Below, one piece after another: positions 30,163 to 41,302 of a stretch of 64,000 bases of DNA. The notes beneath the pieces were generated by a model, which saw only the letters and a program-made list of their open reading frames with translations, did no database searches and was not told the origin of the DNA. Source of the stretch: an uncultured Hoeflea sp. (lineage in GTDB: Bacteria > Pseudomonadota > Alphaproteobacteria > Rhizobiales > Rhizobiaceae). Where the stretch lies: positions 930,001 to 994,000 of the forward strand of contig NZ_CANMVK010000002.1 of the NCBI RefSeq assembly GCF_947501405.1, in the 5' to 3' direction. The number at the start of each line of letters is the position of its first letter. The first letter of the stretch is position 1. A program made the position numbers and the translations under genes.

Positions 30163-31365
30163 ATGAACGACACCTCCCATACTTCAGACAGCCCTCACCA
30201 GAGGGATCAACGCATTCTGCTGACCGCCATGGCGGGTGCTGTGGCTATGGCGGTGGCGATGGGGCTTGGGCGGTTCTTCTACACCCCGGTTCTGCCGGCG
30301 ATGATGGCCGGTCTCGGGCTCGGCCCCGCCGAAGCTGGCTGGATCGCATCCGCCAATTATGCCGGTTATCTCTTGGGCGCCATTCTCGCGGCCTGGGGCT
30401 GGGCCGAGGGCATCGAACGCAAGGTGGCGCTCACCGGGCTGGTCGTCACCGGGCTGCTGTTGCTCGCCATGGGTTTGTCGAGCCATGTGCTGATGCTCGC
30501 CGCGATCCGCTTTCTGGCCGGCGTCGCCAGCGCTTTCGTCATGATCTTTACCTCGGCGATTGTGTTGTCGCACGGCCTGGCGGCGGCCAAGCCCTGGGTG
30601 CAATCGAGCCACTTCGGCGGTGTTGGCGTGGGCATCATCATCTCGGCGGCGATGTTCGCACTGCTGCTCTTGGCGGATGGCGGTTGGCGCATGGCCTGGA
30701 TCCTGGCCGCCGGCCTTGCCTTTGTCGGCCTTGCCATGGTGGCCCGCTATCTGCCGCGCGATGTGATGCGCAGCGGTCCTGCGACAAAGGAACCGCCGCT
30801 GAAATGGACGCGCGAGCTGATCGCGCTGACCCTGGCCTACGGGATCTTCGGCTTCGGCTACATCGTCACCGCCACATTTCTGGTGGCAATCGTGCGCGAT
30901 GGCGGCGGCACCTCGCTGTTTGAAGCCGGGGTCTGGCTGTTCACCGGGCTGGCCGCGGCGCCCTCAGTTGCCTATTGGATGCCAGCGGTGCGGCGTATGG
31001 GCCTGATCAACGTGATCGCGCTTGGCTGCGTCGTCGAGGCGCTGGGCGTGGCAGCCAGCGTTCTGCTGCCGCTTCCCGTCGGCCCGCTGATTGGCGGAGC
31101 CCTGCTGGGCGGCACTTTCATTATGGTCACCGCATTCGGGCTGCAGGCCGGGCGTCAACTGGCAGGCGAAAGCCCGCGACGGGTGCTGGCGCTGATGACG
31201 GCCGCATTCGGGGTCGGCCAAATCCTCGGTCCGCTGGTGGCTGGCTATCTTGCCGATTGGACGGGAAGCTACACCTGGGCCAGTCTCGCGGCCGCTGCTG
31301 GGCTGCTTGCCTCGGGCGCGATCGTGCTTGTGTTTCGTCCACCCGCGCCGGCTTCCGGGGTCTAG
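30163..31365 (+). CDS. YbfB/YjiJ family MFS transporter
   Basis: The 400-residue protein has twelve predicted membrane helices. The first helix region VAMGLGRFFYTPVLPAMM is the diagnostic opening of the YbfB/YjiJ family, in which GxGRFxYTPxLP is highly conserved. The transported compound is unknown. It is divergent from bdhA, with a perfect palindrome between, and is followed by a hairpin at 31375-31400, so it is probably monocistronic. Confidence 0.88.
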   Translation: MNDTSHTSDSPHQRDQRILLTAMAGAVAMAVAMGLGRFFYTPVLPAMMAGLGLGPAEAGWIASANYAGYLLGAILAAWGWAEGIERKVALTGLVVTGLLLLAMGLSSHVLMLAAIRFLAGVASAFVMIFTSAIVLSHGLAAAKPWVQSSHFGGVGVGIIISAAMFALLLLADGGWRMAWILAAGLAFVGLAMVARYLPRDVMRSGPATKEPPLKWTRELIALTLAYGIFGFGYIVTATFLVAIVRDGGGTSLFEAGVWLFTGLAAAPSVAYWMPAVRRMGLINVIALGCVVEALGVAASVLLPLPVGPLIGGALLGGTFIMVTAFGLQAGRQLAGESPRRVLALMTAAFGVGQILGPLVAGYLADWTGSYTWASLAAAAGLLASGAIVLVFRPPAPASGV

Positions 31366-31374
31366 GCGCGGACA

Positions 31375-31400
31375 AAATGAGCGTTTCAGCTTGCTCATTT
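31375..31400 (+). terminator. Hairpin after the MFS gene
   Basis: AAATGAGC (31375-31382) pairs perfectly with GCTCATTT (31393-31400) around a 10-nt loop, 9 bp after the MFS stop codon. The stem ends in TTT but no long T-tract follows, so termination is likely yet not certain. Confidence 0.5.
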
Positions 31401-31556
31401 GCGTGGAAATGGCGCAGATTGGCCAGTCGATGGCGGTGCGCCGCTCCGAAATTCTGTCGATGCGCTGAACAATGACGGCAATGCGAAAAGCAATTGGCGA
31501 TCGCCGTCGGATCCATTCCGGTCTTATGGCGCCGCTTCAAAAAAGAGGGGAAGCAC

Positions 31557-33167
<1,611 letters not shown>

Positions 33168-33193
33168 TCACACAAAGCCGAAAATGCTGATTG

Positions 33194-33232
33194 CGGCCCG
33201 CCCCCACGTTTGTGAGGGCGGGCCGTTGTATT
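33194..33232 (+). terminator. Rho-independent terminator of the BCCT gene
   Basis: CGGCCCGCCC (33194-33203) pairs perfectly with GGGCGGGCCG (33216-33225); the stem extends with CAC/GTG, and TTGTATTTG follows. It lies 26 bp after the stop codon. Confidence 0.8.
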
Positions 33233-33355
33233 TGCACAATGGTGTGATTGTCAGGCTGACCGATTGCCGTACGCGTCAACCTGGCCTAGGTAGACCGGCG
33301 ATCACAGATCAATCATCTCCCGCCCTTGCGGCCCCCAGCCGAGGATTCGCCCCCC

Positions 33356-34594
33356 GTGTTTGTTTCCTTCTTTCCCACGCCAAAGCTGTTCTTCCTGTCC
33401 GCCGTGCTTTGGACCGGCATCGCCATGGCGATCTGGTTTTACGGCTTTAACGGCTGGCAGACCGGCCTGGACATCCTGGGCAGCTACGTGCCGCCGGTCA
33501 TCGAGGGCGAGCGGCCGCCGTTCCTTTCGGCTGAGAAGGCCTGGACCTATATCTTCATCGTCGTCAACGGTCTCGCCTTCGTGACGTTCTGGGCGTTTCG
33601 CGAGCGCAATGAGTGGTTCATCTGGTCGGTGGCGGGCACCACGCTGATCCTGCTTTCGACCTACTTCAATGTGCAGATTTCAGTGTTTCTCAATGATTGG
33701 TACGGCGATTTCTACGATCTGATCCAGAAGGCGCTGGGCGAGCCGGGCTCGGTCACGGCGGGAGAGTATTTCGGTAAACTCGCCACCGTCGCCTGGATCC
33801 TGATCCCCTACATCATGGTGCTGGTGCTGCTCGACTTCTTCGTCTCGCATTACGTGTTTCGCTGGCGCACCGCCATGAACAATTACTACATGGAGTACTG
33901 GCCCCGGCTGCGCACGGTGGAGGGCGCTGCCCAGCGCGTGCAGGAAGACACCATGCGGTTTGCCCGCATCGTGGAGGGGCTCGGCGTCTCGTTCGTTCGT
34001 TCGATCATGACGCTGATCGCCTTCCTGCCGCTGCTCTACTCGCTGTCGCAGCAGGTCACCGAGATGCCGTTGTTCGGTCAGGTCGATGGTTCGCTGGTTT
34101 ACGTGGCGCTGTTGTCGGCGGCCTTCGGCACGGTGTTGCTGGCTGTGGTCGGCTTCAAACTGCCCGGCCTCGAATTCAACAATCAGAAGGTGGAAGCGGC
34201 CTACCGCAAGGAACTTGTCTATGGCGAGGACCATGCCGATCGTGCGGCCCCGCCCCAGGTCACCGAACTCTACGCGGCCGTGCGGCGCAATTACTTCCGG
34301 CTCTATTTCCACTATCTTTATTTTGGCATCGCCCGCTGGTCCTACCTCCAGGCGTCCAATTTCGTGCCGCTGATCGCGCTTGGGCCCACCGTGGTCGCCG
34401 GCGCTATCACGCTTGGCGTGTTCACCCAGATCAACAACGCCTTCGGTCAGGTGGAGGAAAGCTTCAAATTTCTCGCCAATTCCTGGACCACGATTATCGA
34501 TCTGATCTCGATCCACAAACGTCTGGTGGCCTTCGAGGCGTTGATCCATGGCGAGCCCTTGCCCGCGCCGATGCCCGGCGCCAGCAACGCCTAG
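33356..34594 (+). CDS. bacA: BacA/SbmA family peptide transporter
   Basis: The 412-residue membrane protein matches SbmA/BacA: N-terminus MFVSFFPTPKLFFLSAVLW, and WTTIIDLISIHKRLVAFE near the C-terminus, with about seven membrane segments. Such proteins take up peptides, including bleomycin, Bac7 and, in rhizobia, host NCR peptides, and BacA is needed for bacteroid survival and for lipid A modification with very-long-chain fatty acids. GTG 33356 gives the family's N-terminus and a length close to S. meliloti BacA; the in-frame ATG at 33326 would add ten residues. It converges with the deacetylase gene with 4 bp between the stops. Confidence 0.92.
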   Translation: MFVSFFPTPKLFFLSAVLWTGIAMAIWFYGFNGWQTGLDILGSYVPPVIEGERPPFLSAEKAWTYIFIVVNGLAFVTFWAFRERNEWFIWSVAGTTLILLSTYFNVQISVFLNDWYGDFYDLIQKALGEPGSVTAGEYFGKLATVAWILIPYIMVLVLLDFFVSHYVFRWRTAMNNYYMEYWPRLRTVEGAAQRVQEDTMRFARIVEGLGVSFVRSIMTLIAFLPLLYSLSQQVTEMPLFGQVDGSLVYVALLSAAFGTVLLAVVGFKLPGLEFNNQKVEAAYRKELVYGEDHADRAAPPQVTELYAAVRRNYFRLYFHYLYFGIARWSYLQASNFVPLIALGPTVVAGAITLGVFTQINNAFGQVEESFKFLANSWTTIIDLISIHKRLVAFEALIHGEPLPAPMPGASNA

Positions 34595-34598
34595 GCGC

Positions 34599-35648
34599 CT
34601 AGCTGTCGGGTTTGGGGACCGGGGAGGCCATGCGCCGCATGGCCTCCTGATAGGTGACGCACGCCACTTGAGGTCTCGCGCATATCTCGCTGGCGAAACG
34701 TTCGAGCGCGCGCCAATAGGCGCCGCCGTTCATTTCGACGAAGTGAAAGCCAAGCTGCAGCGGACGCCGGGAACCGGAATATTCGGCCTCGAAGGCGGCG
34801 CGGAAGGCGTCGAGCGTCCGCTGTTCGAAATCCTTCGTCCTGGCCGGGTTTTCCAATCCGCCGGAATGGCGCACGAACAAATTGTAATCCATGGCGATGA
34901 TCCGACGCGCTGCGGGACCTTCGGGAATCAGCGGCAGCGCAAAACGTGCGACCGGCCGCGTCGTGTCCGGCTCCACGGGCCCGCGCGACACGGTACTCGC
35001 ATCATAGCGCAAGCCATGGTCAGCCAAGGCAGCGAACAGGCCCTTGCCGATGGAAAGATAGGGCGCGCGAAACCCCGTCACCGCGGTTCTGGCAAAATCC
35101 CGCCAGCCCGCGGGAGCGCGTTCGCCATTGTTCACCCAACCATTGGCAAGGGCCGCATCGAATTGCGAGAACTCTGATTTCCACTGGCTGCGGCTCCAGT
35201 CCTTGCCATCGAAATGTCCGCAGCCATGGCTGCCGATCTCGTGTCCGGTCTGGAAGGCCGACCAGATGTGGCCAAGCCGCGCCAGTGCTTCGGTCCGGTC
35301 GGCGGCAAAGCCGACATTCGACCGGCCTGCCGCCTGTCCCGGCGCCCGGTAGCTGGCGCGTTCGGCCTTGGCGATCAGAAATGTGCAGGAGAGGAAATAG
35401 GTAAAGCGCGCACCGCTTGCTTCACCGAGTTTCAGGCTGCGTTCCCACAGACGATTGTCGTGGGCGCCGTCAAAGGAAATCAGCACCAATTGCTCGCGCT
35501 CAGGCCCCGCCTGGGCGGAAACAACAGGCATTGCCGCCAGTCCAGCCCCGACAAGACCGCTGATCGCGGCTTGGGTAAGCCGCAGGACAGGCCGGCCGGC
35601 CCGGCGTTTCCGGTTGGTGGCGGAGGCGAAACGGGCGGGTAGGGGCAT
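34599..35648 (-). CDS. Secreted polysaccharide deacetylase family protein
   Basis: The 349-residue protein has a long basic N-terminus followed by a hydrophobic signal segment (about residues 25-47, ending VVSAQA). The mature part begins EREQLVLISFDGAHDN, a variant of the NodB motif 1 in which the second Asp position is changed, and has GHEIGSHGCGHFDG (motif 2) near residue 135. The NodB-like fold is clear, but the unusual first motif and long inserts mean the substrate may not be a classic acetylated glycan. It could be periplasmic or surface-exposed. Confidence 0.8.
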   Translation of the reverse strand: MPLPARFASATNRKRRAGRPVLRLTQAAISGLVGAGLAAMPVVSAQAGPEREQLVLISFDGAHDNRLWERSLKLGEASGARFTYFLSCTFLIAKAERASYRAPGQAAGRSNVGFAADRTEALARLGHIWSAFQTGHEIGSHGCGHFDGKDWSRSQWKSEFSQFDAALANGWVNNGERAPAGWRDFARTAVTGFRAPYLSIGKGLFAALADHGLRYDASTVSRGPVEPDTTRPVARFALPLIPEGPAARRIIAMDYNLFVRHSGGLENPARTKDFEQRTLDAFRAAFEAEYSGSRRPLQLGFHFVEMNGGAYWRALERFASEICARPQVACVTYQEAMRRMASPVPKPDS

Positions 35649-35759
35649 GGCGGACTGAAACTCGACAAGATGCGCGTGATCGTTACCTGAGCATCAGTCC
35701 TGACCGCCAAATGCGGCGGTCCTGTGGACGATCACGCGGCGATCGGCGGTGACGGGCCG

Positions 35760-36095
35760 CTACCGGGCGGCGCAGTGCACGCATTTCTCCGCCATCGGAT
35801 CAATCGCCAGGCGTTTATCGGCAATGGCTTCGCCGCATTCGGCGCACCAGCCATATTCGCCCTCGGCCAGCCGCCGCTCTGCCATTTCGATGCGCACCAG
35901 ATCGCGCTTGCGAGCACGCTCCTGCGCCGTGGCCATCTGCTGTTGCTGCATGGCGTCCATGCGCGACAGCCGCCCCACCGATTGCTGGTCGAGCATCACC
36001 GGTGCACGCGCGGCTTCGCTCATCGCCGACATGGCTTCAATTTCCGCTTTCTTGTCGTCAAGCCGCTGCCGGGCAGCCTCAAGATCCGGGTCCAT
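35760..36095 (-). CDS. TraR/DksA-type zinc-finger protein
   Basis: The 111-residue protein has a helical, Gln/Met-rich N-terminal half (MDAMQQQQMATAQERARKR) and a C-terminal four-cysteine zinc finger: CAEC GEAIADKRLAIDP and CVHC. This is the DksA C4-type family, which binds in the RNA polymerase secondary channel; short members like this may modulate transcription initiation, but they often lack the acidic coiled-coil tip of true DksA. ATG 36095 was chosen because upstream in-frame sequence is not family-like. It is read divergently from nnrU. Confidence 0.85.
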   Translation of the reverse strand: MDPDLEAARQRLDDKKAEIEAMSAMSEAARAPVMLDQQSVGRLSRMDAMQQQQMATAQERARKRDLVRIEMAERRLAEGEYGWCAECGEAIADKRLAIDPMAEKCVHCAAR

Positions 36096-36240
36096 CGCAT
36101 CATCATGGCCCAGCGCGCGCCCCAACACAAATGTGCGCCGATGACGCGGGCGGCAGTGCTTTGCTTCGCTTGCGCCCCGGGCTATGGTCGCCGCGATTTG
36201 CATTCGCGTGCGGCCCGGGCGCGCCACAGGGAGTATTGAG

Positions 36241-36828
36241 ATGATTTGGCTTGTTATCGGCCTCGTGCTGTTTTTGGGCATCCACTCCGTGCGCATACTT
36301 GCGCCCGAATACCGCCAGGCCCAGATCGATGCCCGCGGGCTCAATGCCTGGAAGGGCATCTATTCTCTGATCTCGATCGCGGGTCTGGTGGTGCTGATCT
36401 GGGGCTATGGCCAGGCGCGTCTGGATCCGGTGGTGTTCTGGGTTGCGCCAGGCTGGATGAGCCATGTCGTTGCGCTTTTGATGATCGTCGCGATGATCCT
36501 GCTGGTCGCATCGCAACTGCCGGCCGGGCGCATCAAGGCCGCCGTCAAGCATCCGATGCTGCTCGCCGTCAAGATCTGGGCCTTCGCGCATTTTCTGGTC
36601 AATGGCGATCTGGCCTCGCTTATTCTGTTCTGCGCGTTCCTGGCTTGGGCCGTGGCCGACCGGATATCCGAGAAGAAACGGCTCCAGGCCGGATTGACCA
36701 GCAACCCGGTCGCCGGGCCGGTGAAATGGGATATTATATCGGTGGTCGGTGGCCTGGTGGTGTATCTTCTGTTCCTGATCTGGCTGCACCGGTTGCTGAT
36801 CGGCGTGCCGCCAATTGTCGGGATTTGA
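36241..36828 (+). CDS. NnrU family membrane protein
   Basis: The 195-residue protein has five to six membrane helices and the NnrU-family features LGIHSVRILAPEYRQ at the N-terminus, and HPMLLAVKIWAFAHFLVNGD (about residue 101) with conserved histidines that suggest haem or metal binding. NnrU was first linked to nitric oxide/nitrite respiration regulation in Rhodobacter; related proteins (isomerase-like Z-ISO) are haem-binding. No denitrification gene is adjacent. AGGGAG precedes the ATG at 36241. Confidence 0.87.
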   Translation: MIWLVIGLVLFLGIHSVRILAPEYRQAQIDARGLNAWKGIYSLISIAGLVVLIWGYGQARLDPVVFWVAPGWMSHVVALLMIVAMILLVASQLPAGRIKAAVKHPMLLAVKIWAFAHFLVNGDLASLILFCAFLAWAVADRISEKKRLQAGLTSNPVAGPVKWDIISVVGGLVVYLLFLIWLHRLLIGVPPIVGI

Positions 36829-36962
36829 CGATTGCGAAGGGGATGATTGTCGGCTTTCATCCCCGGCCCCCCTTACAGACGCGGCAAAATCGGCTAGAAG
36901 GCCACACGAAACGCCCCTGCGGGCCAAGACTTTGAGAGGACCGGCACAAGGCCGGTGACGCG

Positions 36963-37634
36963 ATGAGCGACGACAATTCGACATTTATCCGCGAGGTCAA
37001 CGAAGACCTGCGCTCGGATTACATGAAGGCGCTGTGGCGGCGCTTCCGGTTTTTGATCATCGGGGCTGCGATCGGCATCGTGCTGGTGACCGCAGGTCTC
37101 CGGGGCTGGGACTACTGGCAGGAAACCACCGCCGCCAAATCCGGCGATGTGTTCCTGGCCGCACTCGAGCAAGCGCGCGAAGGCAACAATGATGCCGCCT
37201 TGTCCGGCTTTGAGGAACTGGAGAAGAGCGGACACGGATCCTATCCGGTTCTGGCGCGCATGCGCGCAGCCACCGTGCTTGCCGAAAATGGCGATGCCGC
37301 CGCGGCGATCTCCGCTTTCTCCGCGATCGGCAAGGATGCCTCCCAACCTGATGCCATCCGTGATGCGGCCCGGCTGCGCGCGGCCTATCTGCTGGTCGAC
37401 TATGGCAGCTATGACGATGTCTCGGCTGAAGTCGAAGTGCTGGCCGTGCCGGCCAACACGGCCCGCCATTCGGCGCGCGAGGCACTGGGCGCGGCGGCCT
37501 TCAAGGCAGGGGATCTCGAAAGGGCCGGGCAATGGTTTGGCGAAATCGCCGCCGACGCACAGACCCCTGTCGGCGTCGCCACCCGCGCTGGTATGATGCT
37601 CGATCTGATTGCCGCGCGCGGCGGCGCATCCTGA
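36963..37634 (+). CDS. Membrane-anchored TPR protein, YfgM-like
   Basis: The 223-residue protein has a cytoplasmic N-terminal 30 residues, one membrane helix (FLIIGAAIGIVLVTAGL, about residues 31-47) and a TPR-like helical domain beyond. This is the TPR_21/YfgM (DUF2133) layout; E. coli YfgM associates with the SecYEG translocon and periplasmic chaperones. In many proteobacteria it precedes bamB and der; here der follows directly after about 115 bp without bamB. The function is inferred from family and context. Confidence 0.83.
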   Translation: MSDDNSTFIREVNEDLRSDYMKALWRRFRFLIIGAAIGIVLVTAGLRGWDYWQETTAAKSGDVFLAALEQAREGNNDAALSGFEELEKSGHGSYPVLARMRAATVLAENGDAAAAISAFSAIGKDASQPDAIRDAARLRAAYLLVDYGSYDDVSAEVEVLAVPANTARHSAREALGAAAFKAGDLERAGQWFGEIAADAQTPVGVATRAGMMLDLIAARGGAS

Positions 37635-37749
37635 TCTTGCTCTGGCCTGATGCGCTGACCGGGGCTGCGCCCATAAAATTCGCGGCCCCAACTCTTGTGG
37701 CGCAGATTGCCGCAGCCCAAAACCCCGCTGCCTTGTGCAGGGAGCACCC

Positions 37750-39246
37750 ATGAGCCTCACCCTTGCCATTGTCGGGCGTCCCAATGTGGGCAAGTCGACG
37801 CTGTTCAACCGGCTTGCCGGCCGCAAGCTGGCGCTGGTCGACGATACGCCCGGCGTGACCCGCGACCGGCGTCCGGGCGACGCCCGTCTGGTCGATCTCA
37901 AATTCACCATGATCGACACCGCCGGTCTCGAGGTTTCAGGCCCTGACACGCTCGAAGGCCGGATGCGCGCCCAGACCGAAGCCGCGATCGATGAGGCCGA
38001 CGGCTCGTTGTTCCTGATCGACGCCAAGGCCGGGCTCACGCCAGCCGATGAACTCCTGGCCGACATCCTGCGCAAACGCGGCAAACCGGTGGTTCTGGTG
38101 GCCAACAAGGCCGAAGCCAAGGGCGCCGAGGCCGGCATGCTCGACGCATGGCGGCTGGGGCTCGGCGAGCCGTGCCCGGTATCAGCTGAACATGGCGGCG
38201 GCATGCTCGATCTGCGCGACGCCATCGTCGAGGCCTTTGGCGAGGAGCGGAGCTTTCCGCCCGCCGACAGCGCATTTGCCGAAGCGATTACCGACATCGA
38301 TATCCCGGCCGGTTCTGATGAGGATGATGAGGGCCCGGCCTATGATGACAGCAAGCCGCTGCGCGTCGCCATCGTCGGCCGCCCCAATGCAGGCAAATCC
38401 ACACTGATCAACCGCTTCCTGGGTCAGGACCGACTGCTGACGGGTCCCGAAGCCGGCATCACCCGTGATTCCATCGCGGTTGATTTCGAATGGCGCGGCC
38501 GCAAGATCAAGCTGTTTGACACCGCAGGCCTGCGCCGTAAGGCGCGGGTGCAGGAAAAGCTCGAGAAACTCTCGGTGGCTGACGCACTGCGCGCCATTCG
38601 CTTTGCCGAAGTGGTGGTGATCGTCTTCGATTCCACCATTCCGTTTGAAAAACAGGATCTGCAGATCGCCGATCTGGTGGTGCGCGAGGGCCGTGCTCCG
38701 GTGATCGCCTTCAACAAATGGGATCTGATCGACAATCGGCAGGAAAAGCTCGCCGAACTGCGCGAAATGACAGAGCGGTTGCTGCCGCAGATCCGCGGCA
38801 TTCGCGCCGTCACCGTAGCCGGCCAGACCGGGGACGGGCTGGAACGGCTGATGGACAACATTGCGCTGGTGCACCGGGTCTGGAACAAGCGCATCTCGAC
38901 TGCGAAGCTCAATCGCTGGCTCGATCATGTGCAGGGCCATCATCCGCCGCCGGCGGTGTCTGGCCGCAGGCTGAAGCTTAAATACATGACCCAGATCAAG
39001 GCCCGGCCGCCGGGCTTCATGATCTCCTGCACGCGGCCTGAAGCGGTGCCCGAATCCTACACCCGCTATCTCATCAACTCGCTGCGCGCCGATTTCGATA
39101 TGCCCGGTGTGCCGCTGCGCGTCATCTACCGCAGTGGCGACAATCCCTATGCGCCCAAGGACGGCAAGGCCAAGCGCCCGTCGCTGATGCCCAAGAAATC
39201 CGCCAGCCGCAACAAATCCGGAAAACCGTCACCCAGGCGCCGCTGA
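37750..39246 (+). CDS. der: Ribosome biogenesis GTPase Der (EngA)
   Basis: The 498-residue protein contains two tandem GTPase domains, each with a P-loop (GRPNVGKST at residue 8 and GRPNAGKST near residue 211), DTAGL switch motifs, NKAE and NKWD G4 boxes, and a C-terminal KH-like domain. This arrangement is unique to Der, an essential factor in 50S subunit maturation. The C-terminus is basic. ATG 37750 has AGGGAG at good spacing; an in-frame start at 37735 would add only five residues. Confidence 0.96.
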   Translation: MSLTLAIVGRPNVGKSTLFNRLAGRKLALVDDTPGVTRDRRPGDARLVDLKFTMIDTAGLEVSGPDTLEGRMRAQTEAAIDEADGSLFLIDAKAGLTPADELLADILRKRGKPVVLVANKAEAKGAEAGMLDAWRLGLGEPCPVSAEHGGGMLDLRDAIVEAFGEERSFPPADSAFAEAITDIDIPAGSDEDDEGPAYDDSKPLRVAIVGRPNAGKSTLINRFLGQDRLLTGPEAGITRDSIAVDFEWRGRKIKLFDTAGLRRKARVQEKLEKLSVADALRAIRFAEVVVIVFDSTIPFEKQDLQIADLVVREGRAPVIAFNKWDLIDNRQEKLAELREMTERLLPQIRGIRAVTVAGQTGDGLERLMDNIALVHRVWNKRISTAKLNRWLDHVQGHHPPPAVSGRRLKLKYMTQIKARPPGFMISCTRPEAVPESYTRYLINSLRADFDMPGVPLRVIYRSGDNPYAPKDGKAKRPSLMPKKSASRNKSGKPSPRRR

Positions 39247-39442
39247 ACGGCCGCTTTTGCGCGCCAGGCTGGGATTGCCCGGAAGTGCCCGGGGACCGGG
39301 CAACGCGTCGCCGGTTGTGCCCGCACCGTATTGAGAACTCGCCGTTGCTTTCATGGCGCTCAGCATTAACGCTCCATCAAGGTTAATCCTCCATTCTCAT
39401 CTGCAGTTCCTCGTGCGTAGCCTGAGTACCGGAGTAAGAGTC

Positions 39443-40621
39443 TTGCGTCAGAAGCGTCGTTTGCCCGGCAGCGGACAGTCCCTGCTCAGCCGTCTGTCGG
39501 CACCTGTGTTGCTTGGCCTGACGGCATTCATTTCCACACCCGATCTGACAGCGCATGCCGATATGGCTGCTATGCTTGCCGGCGGCGACAGCGCCGAAGG
39601 CCGGTGGAAAACCCACCTGACGGCCTCGCCTGCCGGATCGATCCAGACTGCGGAACTGGCTTTTGCCGACCCGATCCTGACCGCGTCGACCGTGTCCGGC
39701 GCAGGCGTCACCCTGCCCAATGGCGACGAGATCGCCTTCATGGGCAAGATCGGCGCCGCCGATCCGCGCCCCGACGCCGATCGCGTGACCCGGCATCTGA
39801 AAAAAGGCCGGGTGATGGCCGTGGCGCCAGTGCGCCCGCCCAAGGATTTTTCCGCAGGATCGGTGCTTGAGCGGCAATCGAACCTGCTGCGCCCGGGGCT
39901 CGAACTCGACGACGCCATGGCGTTTCTCAAGCCTGATATTCGCGGCAAGGAATTCGAGATCGCCACAGCCTTCTACGCCACCGGCAAACCCAAGGCCGAT
40001 GCCCAGGTGCCGGCCATGCTTGCTGGCCTGGTCACCAACGACAATCCTGATATTCTGGCCACCGCCTACGCGCCACCCGCGCCCGATTATGCCAAGCAGT
40101 CGCCGTTCAATTCGGTGCTGCGCGAGCAGACCCGCCGCGGCCGCTTCATCCCGCCTGTTACCAAGGACGATCATCGCTGGGCGGCCACGGCGCTGCCGGC
40201 CCACGCCTTCTCCGCGGCCGAACAGCGTTGCCTCGCCGCGGGTATCTATTTCGAAGCCCGTGGCGAAAACGTCAAAGGCCAGGCCGCCGTCGCCCAGGTG
40301 ATTCTCAACCGGGTGCGCAACCCGACCTATCCGAACACCGTCTGCGGCGTCGTCTACCAGAACAAGACCTGGCGCAACCGCTGCCAGTTCTCCTTTGCCT
40401 GTGACGGCATCAAGGACCGGGTGCGTTCGCCCAAGCACTGGGATATGGCCGAGGAGATCGCGCTTGCCACCACCGCCGGCAAGATCTGGCTCGATCAGGT
40501 CGGCTCCTCGACCCACTACCACGCCACCTATGTCAGCCCTCCCTGGGCCCGCAAGATGCGCAAGGTTGGCAAGATCGGTCTGCATATCTTCTATGTCACC
40601 TATGGCGGCGGCTGGTCGTAA
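39443..40621 (+). CDS. Secreted cell wall hydrolase (SleB family)
   Basis: The 392-residue protein has an N-terminal signal or anchor (RRLPG basic region, then APVLLGLTAFISTP) and a C-terminal Hydrolase_2/SleB domain: CLAAGIYFEARGENVKGQAA (catalytic Glu), AQVILNRVRNPTYPNTVCGV, CQFSFACDG and HYHATYVSPPWA. It should cleave peptidoglycan glycan strands in the periplasm, as a lytic transglycosylase. TTG 39443 has GGAGTAAG 8 nt upstream; an ATG at 39353 would add 30 residues with no ribosome site. TTAA-rich elements at 39366-39386 lie before the TTG start. Confidence 0.85.
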   Translation: MRQKRRLPGSGQSLLSRLSAPVLLGLTAFISTPDLTAHADMAAMLAGGDSAEGRWKTHLTASPAGSIQTAELAFADPILTASTVSGAGVTLPNGDEIAFMGKIGAADPRPDADRVTRHLKKGRVMAVAPVRPPKDFSAGSVLERQSNLLRPGLELDDAMAFLKPDIRGKEFEIATAFYATGKPKADAQVPAMLAGLVTNDNPDILATAYAPPAPDYAKQSPFNSVLREQTRRGRFIPPVTKDDHRWAATALPAHAFSAAEQRCLAAGIYFEARGENVKGQAAVAQVILNRVRNPTYPNTVCGVVYQNKTWRNRCQFSFACDGIKDRVRSPKHWDMAEEIALATTAGKIWLDQVGSSTHYHATYVSPPWARKMRKVGKIGLHIFYVTYGGGWS

Positions 40622-40769
40622 ACCGGCAGGTGTCGCTTGCGCTGGTTCTGCGTGAGTCTGACGCAGTCGCGCCGGTTTTTCTGATACTTCTGTAGCGGGG
40701 GCTTTCTGCCTCTCTTTAAGTTATTGAAAAATATAGATAAAAATGCGCATCGCAATGGGCCTTGCGCGC

Positions 40770-40798
40770 CTTGACTATAACCAAGCCTAAAACTATGT
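40770..40798 (+). promoter_or_regulatory. Rhizobial sigma-70 promoter of the F0 operon
   Basis: CTTGAC (40770-40775), a 17-bp spacer and CTATGT (40793-40798) nearly match the CTTGAC-N17-CTATAT consensus of S. meliloti housekeeping promoters. Transcription would begin about 55 bp before the atpI start. Confidence 0.7.
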
Positions 40799-40858
40799 TG
40801 CGCCCGACTTCGAAATGGCCTTTTTCGGCCGTCGCTGGCGTGTCAGGGGTGCGCATCC

Positions 40859-41263
40859 ATGGATGAAAAGCACAAGTCTGGCGGCCCGGAATCTCCGGGC
40901 GGTGGCGATGGTGTCGAGACAGGCCGGTCAGAAAGCCTTGAGGCCCGCAGACAGCGCCTGGATGCCGAACTTCTCGCCCACCGCAAGGTGGCGCCCGAAA
41001 GGTCCTCCAATCAGGAAGCTGCCAAGGGTTTTGCGCTTGCGGTCAAGCTGTCGAGCGAATTCATCGCCGGCGTGATTGTTGGAGCGCTGCTCGGCTATCT
41101 GATCGATCAGTTTGCGGGCACGGCGCCCTGGGGCATGATTGTGTTCTTGCTCCTCGGGTTTTGCGCTGGTGTGCTCAATGTGATGCGCTCGACCGGCGCG
41201 GTGGCCCAGTCCGATGCGACGGGGCGTGGCCAGACGGGCGGGCACGGGGACAACGACAGGTAA
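40859..41263 (+). CDS. atpI: F0F1 ATP synthase assembly protein I
   Basis: The 134-residue protein has a hydrophilic N-terminal half and two membrane helices (FIAGVIVGALLGYLIDQF and GMIVFLLLGFCAGVLNVM, about residues 67-110), the AtpZ/AtpI pattern. It assists assembly of the F0 c-ring. It is first in an operon with atpB, atpE, atpF' and atpF, behind a strong promoter. The F1 genes are not in this window, which is the usual separation in alphaproteobacteria. Confidence 0.9.
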   Translation: MDEKHKSGGPESPGGGDGVETGRSESLEARRQRLDAELLAHRKVAPERSSNQEAAKGFALAVKLSSEFIAGVIVGALLGYLIDQFAGTAPWGMIVFLLLGFCAGVLNVMRSTGAVAQSDATGRGQTGGHGDNDR

Positions 41264-41302
41264 ACAGTCCGGCCGGTCCGGACAGCGAGAAAGAGGCGTC
41301 AA

